Shown: positions 37,574 through 45,403 of the stretch, piece after piece
Numbering within the stretch: the stretch's first letter is position 1
Layout: each line of letters begins with the position of its first letter
Source of the DNA: Cellulomonas sp. 73-145
Lineage (GTDB): Bacteria; Actinomycetota; Actinomycetes; Actinomycetales; Cellulomonadaceae
Direction of reading: 5' to 3'
Assembly (NCBI GenBank): GCA_001898185.1
Contig: MKTI01000006.1
Location: forward strand, 434,001-498,000
DNA length: 64,000 bases
Program-made: the position numbers and the translations under genes
Notes under the pieces: model-generated
Told to the model about the DNA's origin: nothing
Database searches by the model: none
Seen by the model: the letters and a program-made list of their open reading frames with translations, nothing else

Positions 37574-37927
37574 CTCGCGGGACGGTCGCCCGCGCTCGGC
37601 TCTTCAGCGAGTCTTCACGGGCCCACCGTCCGAACTCGATCCGGGTGCAGCAACGTGGACATGGCGGCCAGAACGGCCGTCCACCCGCGGCGAGGCGCGG
37701 GGCAAGGCGCTTCGGCGGTCGAGAATGGCCCACGGTGGCGTGCCGTTGGTCGTCCCCTCCGGCGGCACCGGCACGTTCACCCAGCACATCCGCCGATCGG
37801 CTCGGTGCACAGCGGTCCCCCCGAACCGCCCACCACCAGGCGCCCAGCACCTCGCCGCGGGACCCAGACCGGTTACCGCTCCGGCCCGCCCACCGCGGCG
37901 CCACGGAGCGAAGGGGGAGGACCCGAC
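37574..37927 (+). other. gene-free stretch (354 nt) with site E
   Basis: No credible gene seen. The CopR-type repeat lies near its left end, 304 nt from the next start codon, so a long leader is possible. Confidence 0.5.
37602..37623 (+). promoter_or_regulatory. CopR-type 11-bp direct repeat (site E)
   Basis: CTTCAGCGAGT then CTTCACGGGCC, period 11 bp, facing the HMA gene. Confidence 0.55.
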
Positions 37928-38230
37928 GTGGCCACACACACCTTCGCGGTGAGCGGTCTGACGTGCCCGACCTGCCTGGCACTCGTCCTGGAGCGTGTCC
38001 GGTCGGTCGCGGGCGTGGGTGCCGTCGGCGCCGACCTGGTGCACGGCAAGCCCTCGCGGATGATCGTCCGCACGACGGCGGCGGTGGACGTCTTCGCGCT
38101 CCGCGCCGCGGTAGAGGACGCCGGCTTCCCGCTGATCACCCCGGCGACCCACGAGCACCCGACCCGACCGGTCCCCTCTGCCGTCGACGCGAGCTGGTTC
38201 ACCGCGGACGGCGACGCACCGGTCGCGTGA
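37928..38230 (+). CDS. HMA-domain metal-binding protein
   Basis: A 100-residue HMA-domain protein (TFAVSGLTCPTCLALVLERV) with CxxC at about residues 13-16 and a C-terminal His-containing extension (THEHPTRP). GTG 37928 follows GGGGGAGGACC. Probably a second copper chaperone. Confidence 0.85.
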   Translation: MATHTFAVSGLTCPTCLALVLERVRSVAGVGAVGADLVHGKPSRMIVRTTAAVDVFALRAAVEDAGFPLITPATHEHPTRPVPSAVDASWFTADGDAPVA

Positions 38231-38262
38231 GCACGTCGGTGCGCGTCCCGCGTTAGCAGGAC

Positions 38263-38284
38263 CTTCATCAGACCTCGACCCGAC
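38263..38284 (+). promoter_or_regulatory. CopR-type 11-bp direct repeat (site F)
   Basis: CTTCATCAGAC then CTCGACCCGAC, period 11 bp, only 29 nt upstream of the next start codon, so the first half may replace a -35 element. Confidence 0.5.
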
Positions 38285-38313
38285 GGTCGTGGCGCCGGCC
38301 CGACGATCGGTCC

Positions 38314-38727
38314 ATGAGTGCAACGGACCAGCAGGCGGACGTCGGTGAGGTGCGGCCCGCCGGCACGCGAGGGTGGGCGCCGCTCCGGGCGGTGTGGACC
38401 GCCGTCACGGGTGTCGCGGGCGTCGTCGGAGGTATCGCGCCGCACGTCCTGCACCACGTGGGGCCCCTCGTCGGGACGGCGCTGGTCGCGGGCGCAGGCG
38501 GCACGGTCCTGTTCGGTCTCCTGGGCCTGGCGGCGTCCGTCCCGATGCTGCTCAAGCTGCGGCGGCGCTTCCGCTCCTGGTGGGCGCCGGGGGTCGCGCT
38601 GGCAGTGTTCGTGGCGGCGTTCGTCGTCTCGACCACCGTCATCGGGCCGATCATCCGCGGCGACGAGCCCGCGAAGCCCACGCCGAGCCAGGTCGAGGTG
38701 CCCTCCGGGCACAGCGCGCACCACTGA
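38314..38727 (+). CDS. small integral membrane protein with His-rich tail
   Basis: A 137-residue protein with about three helices, a conserved-looking IAPHVLHHVGPL loop and a C-terminal SGHSAHH tail. Not recognised by family; the His clusters fit metal binding. Precedes the M23 gene by 40 nt and is likely in an operon with it. Confidence 0.7.
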   Translation: MSATDQQADVGEVRPAGTRGWAPLRAVWTAVTGVAGVVGGIAPHVLHHVGPLVGTALVAGAGGTVLFGLLGLAASVPMLLKLRRRFRSWWAPGVALAVFVAAFVVSTTVIGPIIRGDEPAKPTPSQVEVPSGHSAHH

Positions 38728-38767
38728 CGCGAACCCGTGAGACCCGTCGCGTCGGGCAGGTCCTGAC

Positions 38768-40120
38768 ATGCCCCGTGCCACCCGCGTCGGACGCGGGCCT
38801 GAGGCGCATCGCGGCCCTGGTCGCGTGGTTGCCGCCGCCGTCAGCGCGACCCTGCTCATCGTGCCGATGGCCTCGTCGGCCGCACAGGCCGACGACCTGT
38901 CGAACAAGCGCACCCAGACCCAGGCCCGGATCCGCAGCAACCAGGCGGCGCAGGCCGCGCTGGACGCCTCGCTGGAGGACCTGTCGGCGGATCTCGCCCA
39001 GGCGGTCGTCGACCTGCAGGGGGTCCAGACTCAGGTCCTGGCAGCCCAGCAGAAGCTCGACGAGGCGAACGCCACCTACGAGGCCGCGCAACGTGAGGCG
39101 AGCCGGATCGGCGACGAGCTCGCCGACGCCCGGGACCAGCAGGTGGTGGCCGCCGCAGCGGTCGCGCAGGACGAGAAGGACGCGGCGCAGGTCGACGCGG
39201 CGATCGGACGGATGGCCCGTCAGGCCTACCAGAGCGGGGCGGCCAGCGAGCTCGCCGGCCTCTCCACTGTGCTGGGCGCCGACGACCTGGACGACTTCGT
39301 GGCGCGGATCGGGCAGGCTGCCGCCGCGCAGCGCACGCAGGCGCAGGTGCTGGGCCGCGTCCAGGCGGCCGCGGCCCTCGACCGGGGCGCGCAGGCCCGC
39401 CTCGCCGCCGTGCGCGACCGGGTGGACCTGCTCAAGAAGGACGCCGATCAGCAGGTTGCGACGGCCAACCAGGCGAAGGCGGCCGCCAGCGCCGCCAAGG
39501 ACCAGGTGGACCAGCTCCTGGCCGCCCAGACCGCCAAGCAGGCCACGGTCGAAGGAAAGATCGCCCAGGGACGCGCCGACCAGGCCCGGCTCGATGCCCA
39601 GCAGGCGCAGCTGAACACCGAGCTCGCCGGGATCGTCGCCCAGCAGGCCGCCCAGGCGGCCGCGCAGCGTCCGACGAGCTCGGCGCCCGCCGCCCCCGCG
39701 ACGGCCGGCGCCTGGTTCGTGAACCCGACTGCGAACAGCCCGATCGTCGTGACGTCCCCGTACGGCATGCGGCTGCAGCCGGTCCTGAAGATCTGGCGGC
39801 TGCACGCCGGCATCGACCTCGCCGACCAGTGCAACCAGCCCGTCTACGCCGGACGGGACGGCACCGTGCTGAAGCTGCAGACCATCGACGGCGACGGCAA
39901 CCGGGTGATGATCGACCACGGATGGGTCGGCGGGTCGTCGCTGATCACGGCCTACAACCATCTCAACACCTTCGCCGTCGCACCTGGTCAGAGCGTGCGC
40001 GCCGGCCAGCTGATCGGCTACGCCGGGATGACCGGCGGGGTGTCCACCGGCTGCCACCTGGACTTCCAGGTGTACCTCAACGGGGCGACCGTCGACCCCG
40101 CGCCCTACCTCGGGCTGTGA
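38768..40120 (+). CDS. secreted coiled-coil M23/LytM-domain protein with altered HxH motif
   Basis: A 450-residue protein: signal peptide (about 20-42, cleavage near SAAQADD), a long coiled coil (about 45-300, QAALDASLEDLSADLAQAV and repeats) and a LytM/M23 domain (about 320-450). The first zinc motif LHAGIDLA (HxxxD) is present, but the usual HxH reads CHLDF, so the second zinc-ligand His is Asp. It resembles EnvC/NlpD-like hydrolases and activators; peptidoglycan activity is uncertain. Confidence 0.87.
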   Translation: MPRATRVGRGPEAHRGPGRVVAAAVSATLLIVPMASSAAQADDLSNKRTQTQARIRSNQAAQAALDASLEDLSADLAQAVVDLQGVQTQVLAAQQKLDEANATYEAAQREASRIGDELADARDQQVVAAAAVAQDEKDAAQVDAAIGRMARQAYQSGAASELAGLSTVLGADDLDDFVARIGQAAAAQRTQAQVLGRVQAAAALDRGAQARLAAVRDRVDLLKKDADQQVATANQAKAAASAAKDQVDQLLAAQTAKQATVEGKIAQGRADQARLDAQQAQLNTELAGIVAQQAAQAAAQRPTSSAPAAPATAGAWFVNPTANSPIVVTSPYGMRLQPVLKIWRLHAGIDLADQCNQPVYAGRDGTVLKLQTIDGDGNRVMIDHGWVGGSSLITAYNHLNTFAVAPGQSVRAGQLIGYAGMTGGVSTGCHLDFQVYLNGATVDPAPYLGL

Positions 40121-40175
40121 GCGTCCGCACCCCGCGCCGGCCGGTCCGGCCCGCGACCACGAGGCCCGCGAGGAC

Positions 40176-40197
40176 CTTCACCGAGTCTTGATCCGCC
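40176..40197 (+). promoter_or_regulatory. CopR-type 11-bp direct repeat (site G)
   Basis: CTTCACCGAGT then CTTGATCCGCC, period 11 bp, 88 nt upstream of the SHOCT/DUF2933 operon. Confidence 0.65.
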
Positions 40198-40285
40198 CTG
40201 CGGTCAGCGTTGACCCGCACCTTCGATGCTGGACGAACGGACGCCGGTCGGCGTCCCGTCGAGCGAGGCGCACCGGGAGGCCGGC

Positions 40286-40522
40286 ATGCCCACGTGGTGC
40301 TCCACGTCGTCTGGCGTGGGCTGGTTCGTGATGGTCGCGGCATGGGCACTTCTGGTCGGCCTGGCGATCTGGGCCGTGTGCCGGTTGTTCCCCGCACAGG
40401 CGCGACCGGACGCCCGGACGGTGCTCGAGGAGCGCCTGGCGTCCGGCGAGCTCGACGTCGAGCAGTACCGCGAGCTGAGGGACGCCCTCGACGACCGGTC
40501 CGCCACGGGAGGCACACGATGA
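40286..40522 (+). CDS. SHOCT-domain small membrane protein
   Basis: A 78-residue protein: one hydrophobic helix (WFVMVAAWALLVGLAIWAV) and a C-terminal SHOCT domain (LEERLASGELDVEQYRELRDAL). ATG 40286 is preceded by GGAGG. Its stop overlaps the next start (ATGA). Confidence 0.85.
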   Translation: MPTWCSTSSGVGWFVMVAAWALLVGLAIWAVCRLFPAQARPDARTVLEERLASGELDVEQYRELRDALDDRSATGGTR

Positions 40523-40791
40523 AGGCCCACCTCAAGCACATGATCGTCGGCGGTGCGGCGATCCTCGCCGCGCTGGTCCTGTTCGGGGTCGACTGGCGGG
40601 TGGCGCTGCAGTGGGCCGTGATCCTCGCGTGCCCGGTGATGATGATGGTGATGATGGCCGGCGGCCACGGGCACGGCCACGGTCACGCCGGCACCCCGCC
40701 GCAGGACGCCGGTGCCGGTCAGATCGGTCCGGACCGTGAGCGCATCGACGACCCGTCGGCCGGGCACCAGCACGGCCACGGGTCGCACTGA
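40519..40791 (+). CDS. DUF2933-like His-rich small membrane protein
   Basis: A 90-residue protein with two hydrophobic segments (IVGGAAILAALVLFGV and WAVILACPVMMMVMMAGG) followed by a (GH)n-rich tail. The ACPVMMM pattern plus Met/His clusters matches DUF2933 proteins near copper genes. Coupled to the SHOCT gene. Confidence 0.75.
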   Translation: MKAHLKHMIVGGAAILAALVLFGVDWRVALQWAVILACPVMMMVMMAGGHGHGHGHAGTPPQDAGAGQIGPDRERIDDPSAGHQHGHGSH

Positions 40792-40815
40792 GGCCTCCCT
40801 TCCGGGGACACGCTC

Positions 40816-42243
40816 ATGACGACCAGATCGCGCGCCGTCGCGAGCCGTACGGGCGCGCGCGCACCCGCGGAGCAGGGCGGCTCAGCCGGTGCCTCGTTCT
40901 TCAGGCCGACGGGCACAGGCCCGGCGGGGCGACGCCCGTCCGCTGCCGTCGCCCCCGTCCCGCCGCCTCGTCCGCGAGTGCCGCAGGGCGCACAGCCGCA
41001 GGCCCAGCAGGCTGCCGACCAGACCGACCCGTCCGACCGGTCCGGTCGCGCCGGTCAGGCCGGTCAGCCCGGCCAGGCCACGACGGCGGATTGGCCGGTC
41101 GCCCAGGTCGCCGTCGACTGGCGTCGGCCCGCGCTGCTCGCCGGTCGACGCGCCCGGACGGTGGCGGAGGTCACCGATGCCGCCTGCGCGCCGCTCGACG
41201 GCCTGGACCGCACATCCCTCGGCTTCACGTACTGGTTCGAGGCACCGCACGAGGACGCCTGCGGCCCCGTGTCCGTACGGCTGCGCGGACGGCTGCAGGA
41301 ACGGGACGACGACGCCGACACGGGCCGGACCAGCTTCGACCTGGTGGCGACCGTGAACCAGGTCGTCCCGGGGTCGGGCTGGCAGTCGATCACCACGCGG
41401 GTGGCGGACGTCGCCTCCGGCCGGTGGGAGGTGACGGCGACCCCGCTCACAGTCGGCCCCGCCGCAGCAGACGCGGCCGCCCGTCCCCGCCTGGCCCGCG
41501 GGTCCGCCTCCGGTCGTACGGGCTTCGCGATGGCGGTCGACGCCCTGGCCCCCGGGGTGTGGCCGGGGTCCTGGCCGGCGCTCGTCGGGCTCGGGTTCCT
41601 CCTGGGCATCGTGGTGCAGGCGCTGCTCGCACCACGCCTGGGGCTGTCCTGGCTGCCCCTGACGGGCGCCACGGTGGTGGCCGGGATCCTGGGTCTGCTC
41701 GGCGCCAAGGCCTACTTCCTGCTCACCCACCCGGCCGAGCGGCGCAGGTCGTGGCGCGCCCCGGGCATGTCCGTCCAGGGGTTCGTCATCGTCGCGATCA
41801 CCGTGCTGGCGCTTGCCACGCTGGTGACGGGTGCGCCGGTCGGCGCCGTGCTCGACGCGACCGCCCCCGGCCTGTTCGTCGGCATGGCGGTCGGCCGCCT
41901 CGGCTGCCTGTTCGCCGGTTGCTGCGGGGGACGGCCGACGGCCTCCCGGTGGGGGATGTGGTCCTCGGACCGCCAGATCGGGACACGACGGATACCCGTC
42001 CAGCTGATGGAGTCGGCGCTGGCCGGCGTGCTGGCGGTGCTGACCGCGGTGACCGTCGTCGCGTCCCCGGCGGCGGGGACCGGCCTGGTTCTCGGCGCCG
42101 GCTTCGCGGCCTACCTCATCGGACGCCAGCTGCTGTTCCCCCTGCGTGCCGCCGGGCGCGTCACGACGTACGGGCGGGTGACGACCTTGGTCGTCGCCTC
42201 GGTCGCCCTGCTCGTCGCGCTGATCCTGATCTGGTCAGCGTGA
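40816..42243 (+). CDS. Lgt-like membrane protein with N-terminal soluble domain
   Basis: A 475-residue protein. Residues ~1-90 are disordered Pro/Gln/Gly-rich; ~95-235 form a soluble domain (WRRPALLAGRRARTVAEV); the rest is a membrane domain similar to prolipoprotein diacylglyceryl transferase, with GAKAYFLLTH, SVQGFVIVAI and MAVGRLGCLFAGCCGGRPT (catalytic-type Arg kept). The glycine-pair loop is diverged, so the reaction is uncertain. Last gene of the site G operon; it overlaps lnt convergently by 9 nt. Confidence 0.85.
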   Translation: MTTRSRAVASRTGARAPAEQGGSAGASFFRPTGTGPAGRRPSAAVAPVPPPRPRVPQGAQPQAQQAADQTDPSDRSGRAGQAGQPGQATTADWPVAQVAVDWRRPALLAGRRARTVAEVTDAACAPLDGLDRTSLGFTYWFEAPHEDACGPVSVRLRGRLQERDDDADTGRTSFDLVATVNQVVPGSGWQSITTRVADVASGRWEVTATPLTVGPAAADAAARPRLARGSASGRTGFAMAVDALAPGVWPGSWPALVGLGFLLGIVVQALLAPRLGLSWLPLTGATVVAGILGLLGAKAYFLLTHPAERRRSWRAPGMSVQGFVIVAITVLALATLVTGAPVGAVLDATAPGLFVGMAVGRLGCLFAGCCGGRPTASRWGMWSSDRQIGTRRIPVQLMESALAGVLAVLTAVTVVASPAAGTGLVLGAGFAAYLIGRQLLFPLRAAGRVTTYGRVTTLVVASVALLVALILIWSA

Positions 42244-43839
42244 GCGCCGAGCGCGCCGCGCGGCGCGCGCGACCAGCAGGCTGAGGCCCAGGCCGTCCAC
42301 GAACCGCCCCGGCCAGTCGCCGAGCCGGTCCGCGAGGGTGATCGACGTGCGCAAGGGGAGGTCCGCTCGCAGCTGTTCGGCCGTGAACAGGCCTGTGCGC
42401 TGCTGCACCATGCCGTCCGGGGCGATCACGGCACTGACACCGACCGTGGACACCTGCACGACGGCCCGGTTGTGCTCGGCGGCGCGGAAGCGGGACATCG
42501 CCAGCTGCTGCACGGCCTCCTGGGTGCGACCGAACGACGCGTTGTTGGTCGGCACCACGATCGCCTCGGCGCCGGCCAGCACGGACCGTCGAACCAGGTC
42601 GTCGTACGCCACCTCGAAGCAGATCACGGTGGTCAGCGGCACACTGCGGCCGAGCCGCGACACGGGCACGAGCACGAGCGCCGTGCCGGTGCCGGGCGCC
42701 ATGTCCCGGCTGATCCGGTCGACCGCGGGGGCCAGGCGGCGGAAGAACGACCGGTACGGGACGTACTCGCCGAACGGCACCGGGTGCTGCTTGGTGTAGC
42801 TGGCGACCGCCCCCTCCGACGGCTCCCAGAGGACGTAGTCGTTGAACCGGCGGTCTGCGGTCAGGCGCTGGGTGCCGAGCAGGATCGGCGCACCGGCCGT
42901 CCGTGCCGCCTCCTCGACGAGCGCGGCGACCTCGGCATCGGCTCGCGGGTCGCCGTCAGCAGCACTCTCGGGCCACAGGACCAGGTCCAGGGATCCGGGG
43001 CCGGTGCGCTGGACCAGGGACTCCGTGCCGGCGACGTGGTTGCCGGTCACCTGAAGTGCCCGACGGCGGTCGTCCACGTCGGTCGACGGGACGTCTCCCT
43101 GCACCGCTCCGATCCGCAGGGTGCCTGCCTGCGCCGAGGTAGCCGGTGCGAGGAGCTGCGCCGCCACCAGCGCGAGAGTCACGCCCGCCCAGCCGATGGT
43201 CGCCACCCGGCGGGCCGGCCGCCCGGTGCCCGTGGTCGACAGTGCGACGGCCGCACCGATCGCCACCACGGTCGCGCTGACGAGCGTGGTCCCACCCACC
43301 GGGGCCAACCGCAGCAGCGGACCGTCGGTCTGGGATAAGGCCAACCCGCCCCACGGGAAACCCCCGAAGGGCCACCGCGCTCGGAACCGCTCGACGGTGA
43401 CCCACATGACGGCCGCAGCAACGATCTGACACCCGGCGCGGGCGCGAAGCCACGCGGACCGACGCACCCACACCCACGCGCCGCCGAACGCCGCAACGAA
43501 GGTGGCCTGGGCCACGGCAAGAGCGAGCCAGCCGATCGGCGAACCGACGGAGACCGTGGCCCACCACACGTGCTGCAGGAAGAACGCGAGCCCGAAGCTG
43601 CCTCCTGAGGCCAGGCCCCACCCGACGGAGTCGCGTCGCAGAGCGACGAGGAGCAGCGCGACGGCGAACGGCGCCAGCACCCACCAGGACGTCGGTGCGA
43701 AGGCCTTCTCGAGCAGGACGCCGCCCATGGCAGCGAGGGCCACGTCCGTCCACGCCATCCGCGGCACGGCGCGCAGCCACCTGCGCACAGGCGCGCGAAC
43801 GGGGACCGGTCGCAGCGGGGCTGCCGTCGCCTGAACCAC
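42235..43839 (-). CDS. lnt: apolipoprotein N-acyltransferase
   Basis: A 534-residue enzyme that N-acylates the diacylglyceryl-Cys of lipoproteins. An N-terminal block of about eight membrane helices (to ~245) is followed by a nitrilase-fold domain with the catalytic triad in LVLWPESAAD (Glu), YTKQHPVPFGEYVP (Lys) and VICFEVAYDD (Cys). GTG 43839 follows GGGAGATCGG. CopR-type site I lies 45 nt upstream, unexpected for a housekeeping gene. Confidence 0.93.
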   Translation of the reverse strand: MVQATAAPLRPVPVRAPVRRWLRAVPRMAWTDVALAAMGGVLLEKAFAPTSWWVLAPFAVALLLVALRRDSVGWGLASGGSFGLAFFLQHVWWATVSVGSPIGWLALAVAQATFVAAFGGAWVWVRRSAWLRARAGCQIVAAAVMWVTVERFRARWPFGGFPWGGLALSQTDGPLLRLAPVGGTTLVSATVVAIGAAVALSTTGTGRPARRVATIGWAGVTLALVAAQLLAPATSAQAGTLRIGAVQGDVPSTDVDDRRRALQVTGNHVAGTESLVQRTGPGSLDLVLWPESAADGDPRADAEVAALVEEAARTAGAPILLGTQRLTADRRFNDYVLWEPSEGAVASYTKQHPVPFGEYVPYRSFFRRLAPAVDRISRDMAPGTGTALVLVPVSRLGRSVPLTTVICFEVAYDDLVRRSVLAGAEAIVVPTNNASFGRTQEAVQQLAMSRFRAAEHNRAVVQVSTVGVSAVIAPDGMVQQRTGLFTAEQLRADLPLRTSITLADRLGDWPGRFVDGLGLSLLVARAARRARRSR

Positions 43840-43883
43840 CCGATCTCCCGTCGACGTGCTATTCCAGGCGACGGCTCATGGAG

Positions 43884-43905
43884 CCGCCGTCAAGCGGTGG
43901 TGAAG
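43884..43905 (-). promoter_or_regulatory. CopR-type 11-bp direct repeat (site I)
   Basis: Minus strand reads CTTCACCACCG then CTTGACGGCGG, period 11 bp, pointing at lnt. Confidence 0.6.
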
Positions 43906-43935
43906 GTTCGACTCACGCCTGACCGGCCCGACAGT

Positions 43936-43957
43936 CTTGACCAGAACTTCATGCTCT
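43936..43957 (+). promoter_or_regulatory. CopR-type 11-bp direct repeat (site H)
   Basis: CTTGACCAGAA then CTTCATGCTCT, period 11 bp, 80 nt upstream of the YHS gene, next to a CsoR-type operator. Confidence 0.6.
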
Positions 43958-43995
43958 CCGACGGGCGGCACCGCCGTCCGCCGCTACCGTCGACC

Positions 43996-44014
43996 TATAC
44001 CCCCCACGGGTACC
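43996..44014 (+). promoter_or_regulatory. second CsoR-type operator
   Basis: TATACCC followed by a 5-nt spacer and GGGTACC, with the TACCC-n5-GGGTA arms at 43998-44012. It matches 17 of 19 positions of the operator at 28104-28128 in opposite orientation. Confidence 0.75.
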
Positions 44015-44037
44015 AACGAAGCGAGAGGGAGAAGACG

Positions 44038-44229
44038 ATGGGCGCATCAGCGATCGACCCGGTGTGCGGCATGACGGTGGACCCGGCAACGGCACTCAGC
44101 GCCGAGGTCGACGGACAGACCTACTACTTCTGCGCCGCGGGCTGCCGGAAGGCGTTCGTCTCCGACCCCGGCTCCTTCCTCCACAGCGAGCACGAGGGGC
44201 ACCACGAGCACGGCGGGCACCACCACTGA
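44038..44229 (+). CDS. YHS-domain metal-binding protein
   Basis: A 63-residue YHS domain: DPVCGMTVDPATA, then YYFCAAGCRKAFVSDPGSFL, with a His-rich tail (HEGHHEHGGHHH). Cys residues are in the usual YHS metal positions. GAGAGGGAG precedes ATG 44038. Both CsoR- and CopR-type sites lie upstream, so it is likely a strongly copper-induced binder or chaperone. Confidence 0.92.
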   Translation: MGASAIDPVCGMTVDPATALSAEVDGQTYYFCAAGCRKAFVSDPGSFLHSEHEGHHEHGGHHH

Positions 44230-44236
44230 CGTGTCG

Positions 44237-44269
44237 GGGCCCGGGTCGTGCGACCGCCGACCCGGGCCC
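44237..44269. terminator. 11-bp perfect bidirectional terminator hairpin
   Basis: GGGCCCGGGTC (44237-44247) pairs with GACCCGGGCCC (44259-44269), 11-nt loop, between the convergent YHS and sensor-kinase genes. Confidence 0.75.
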
Positions 44270-44278
44270 TCGCCACGC

Positions 44279-45403
44279 TCAGGGCGCCGGCGGCAGCTCG
44301 ATCTCGAACCGGGCACCGCGCCCAGGACCGTCGCTGGAGGCGACGACCCGGCCGCCGTGCGCCTCGACCAGTGCCCGCACGATCGCCAGCCCGATGCCGG
44401 AGCCGCCGTCGGTGCGTGAACGGGCGGTGTCCACCCGGTAGAACCGCTCGAAGACGTGGGGCAGGTGCTCGGCCGGGATGCCGGAGCCGGTGTCGGCCAC
44501 CGTCAGGCGAACGGCGCCGTCAGACGCCCGCCCGGTGGCCAGCGTGATGGTCCCGCCGGCCGGCGTGTGGCGCAGCGCGTTGTCCAGCAGGTTGCCCAGC
44601 ACCTGTCCGAGCCGGTCCCGGTCGACGAGGACCTGCGGCAGCCCGGCGTCGGGGTCGACGCGAACGACCACCCCGGCTGCGGCCGCTCGGTCGGCGACCG
44701 CGGCCGCAGCGCCGCCCACCAGGTCGTTCGGGTCCGTGCGGACGCGCGCGAGCTGCACGCCGGGCGCCTCCGCCCGGGTCACCGCGGCCAGGTCGTCGGC
44801 CAACCGGGTCAGCCGGGTGCCCTGGGCACGGAGCACCGCGATCGTCTGCGGCTCGAGGTCGACGACGCCGTCCTCCAGACCGTCCAGGTAGGCACCCAAC
44901 GTCGCGACCGGGGTACGCAGCTCGTGCGCGACGTCGGCCAGCAGCCGCCGGCGCAGCTGCTCGCTCTCGGCCAGCCGCCCGGCCATCGCGTTGAACGAGG
45001 TGGCGAGTGCGTCGAACTCCGCACCGAGCCGCGGCTGCGGCACCCGGGCGTCGAACCGGCCACCGGCCAGCAGCGCGGCGGCCGTCGCGACGGCGTTCAG
45101 CGACCGTCCGACCCGACGCGCCAGCACCACGGCGACCCCGAGCGACATCGCGAGCCCGACCGCCAGGGCGAGCCCGACGGACAGGGCGGACGCCGACCGG
45201 AACGCCTCCTCGGCGTGCACGACGGCGGCCGGGTCGGCGACCCCGGTGCCCACCAGGTGCCGGTGGAACAGCACCGGTCCCGCGAGCCCCGCGACCAGCC
45301 AGGCCGTCACCCCCGCCACGCCCATCACCAGCGTGAACGCCAGCAGCAGCCGCGCCGCCAGCCCCGACCGACCCCCGCCGGGCGTCCGGGCGTCCGTGCT
45401 CAC
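44279..45403 (-). CDS. sensor histidine kinase of the copper/envelope regulon
   Basis: A 374-residue kinase with two transmembrane helices (about 15-40 and 75-95) around a short extracytoplasmic loop containing FHRHLVG and VVHAEEA, a HAMP linker, a HisKA domain with DVAHELRTPV (phospho-His about 176) and an HATPase domain (LGNLLDNALRHT, ADTGSGIP, GGSGIGLAI). Short His-bearing sensor loops occur in CopS/CusS-like copper sensors. GTG 45403 overlaps the response-regulator stop (GTGA). Confidence 0.92.
   Translation of the reverse strand: MSTDARTPGGGRSGLAARLLLAFTLVMGVAGVTAWLVAGLAGPVLFHRHLVGTGVADPAAVVHAEEAFRSASALSVGLALAVGLAMSLGVAVVLARRVGRSLNAVATAAALLAGGRFDARVPQPRLGAEFDALATSFNAMAGRLAESEQLRRRLLADVAHELRTPVATLGAYLDGLEDGVVDLEPQTIAVLRAQGTRLTRLADDLAAVTRAEAPGVQLARVRTDPNDLVGGAAAAVADRAAAAGVVVRVDPDAGLPQVLVDRDRLGQVLGNLLDNALRHTPAGGTITLATGRASDGAVRLTVADTGSGIPAEHLPHVFERFYRVDTARSRTDGGSGIGLAIVRALVEAHGGRVVASSDGPGRGARFEIELPPAP

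Noticed and set aside
40208..40230. GTTGACC and CTTCGATG as an extra repeat next to site G
   Set aside because: Spacing is 12 bp and the second half is degenerate.
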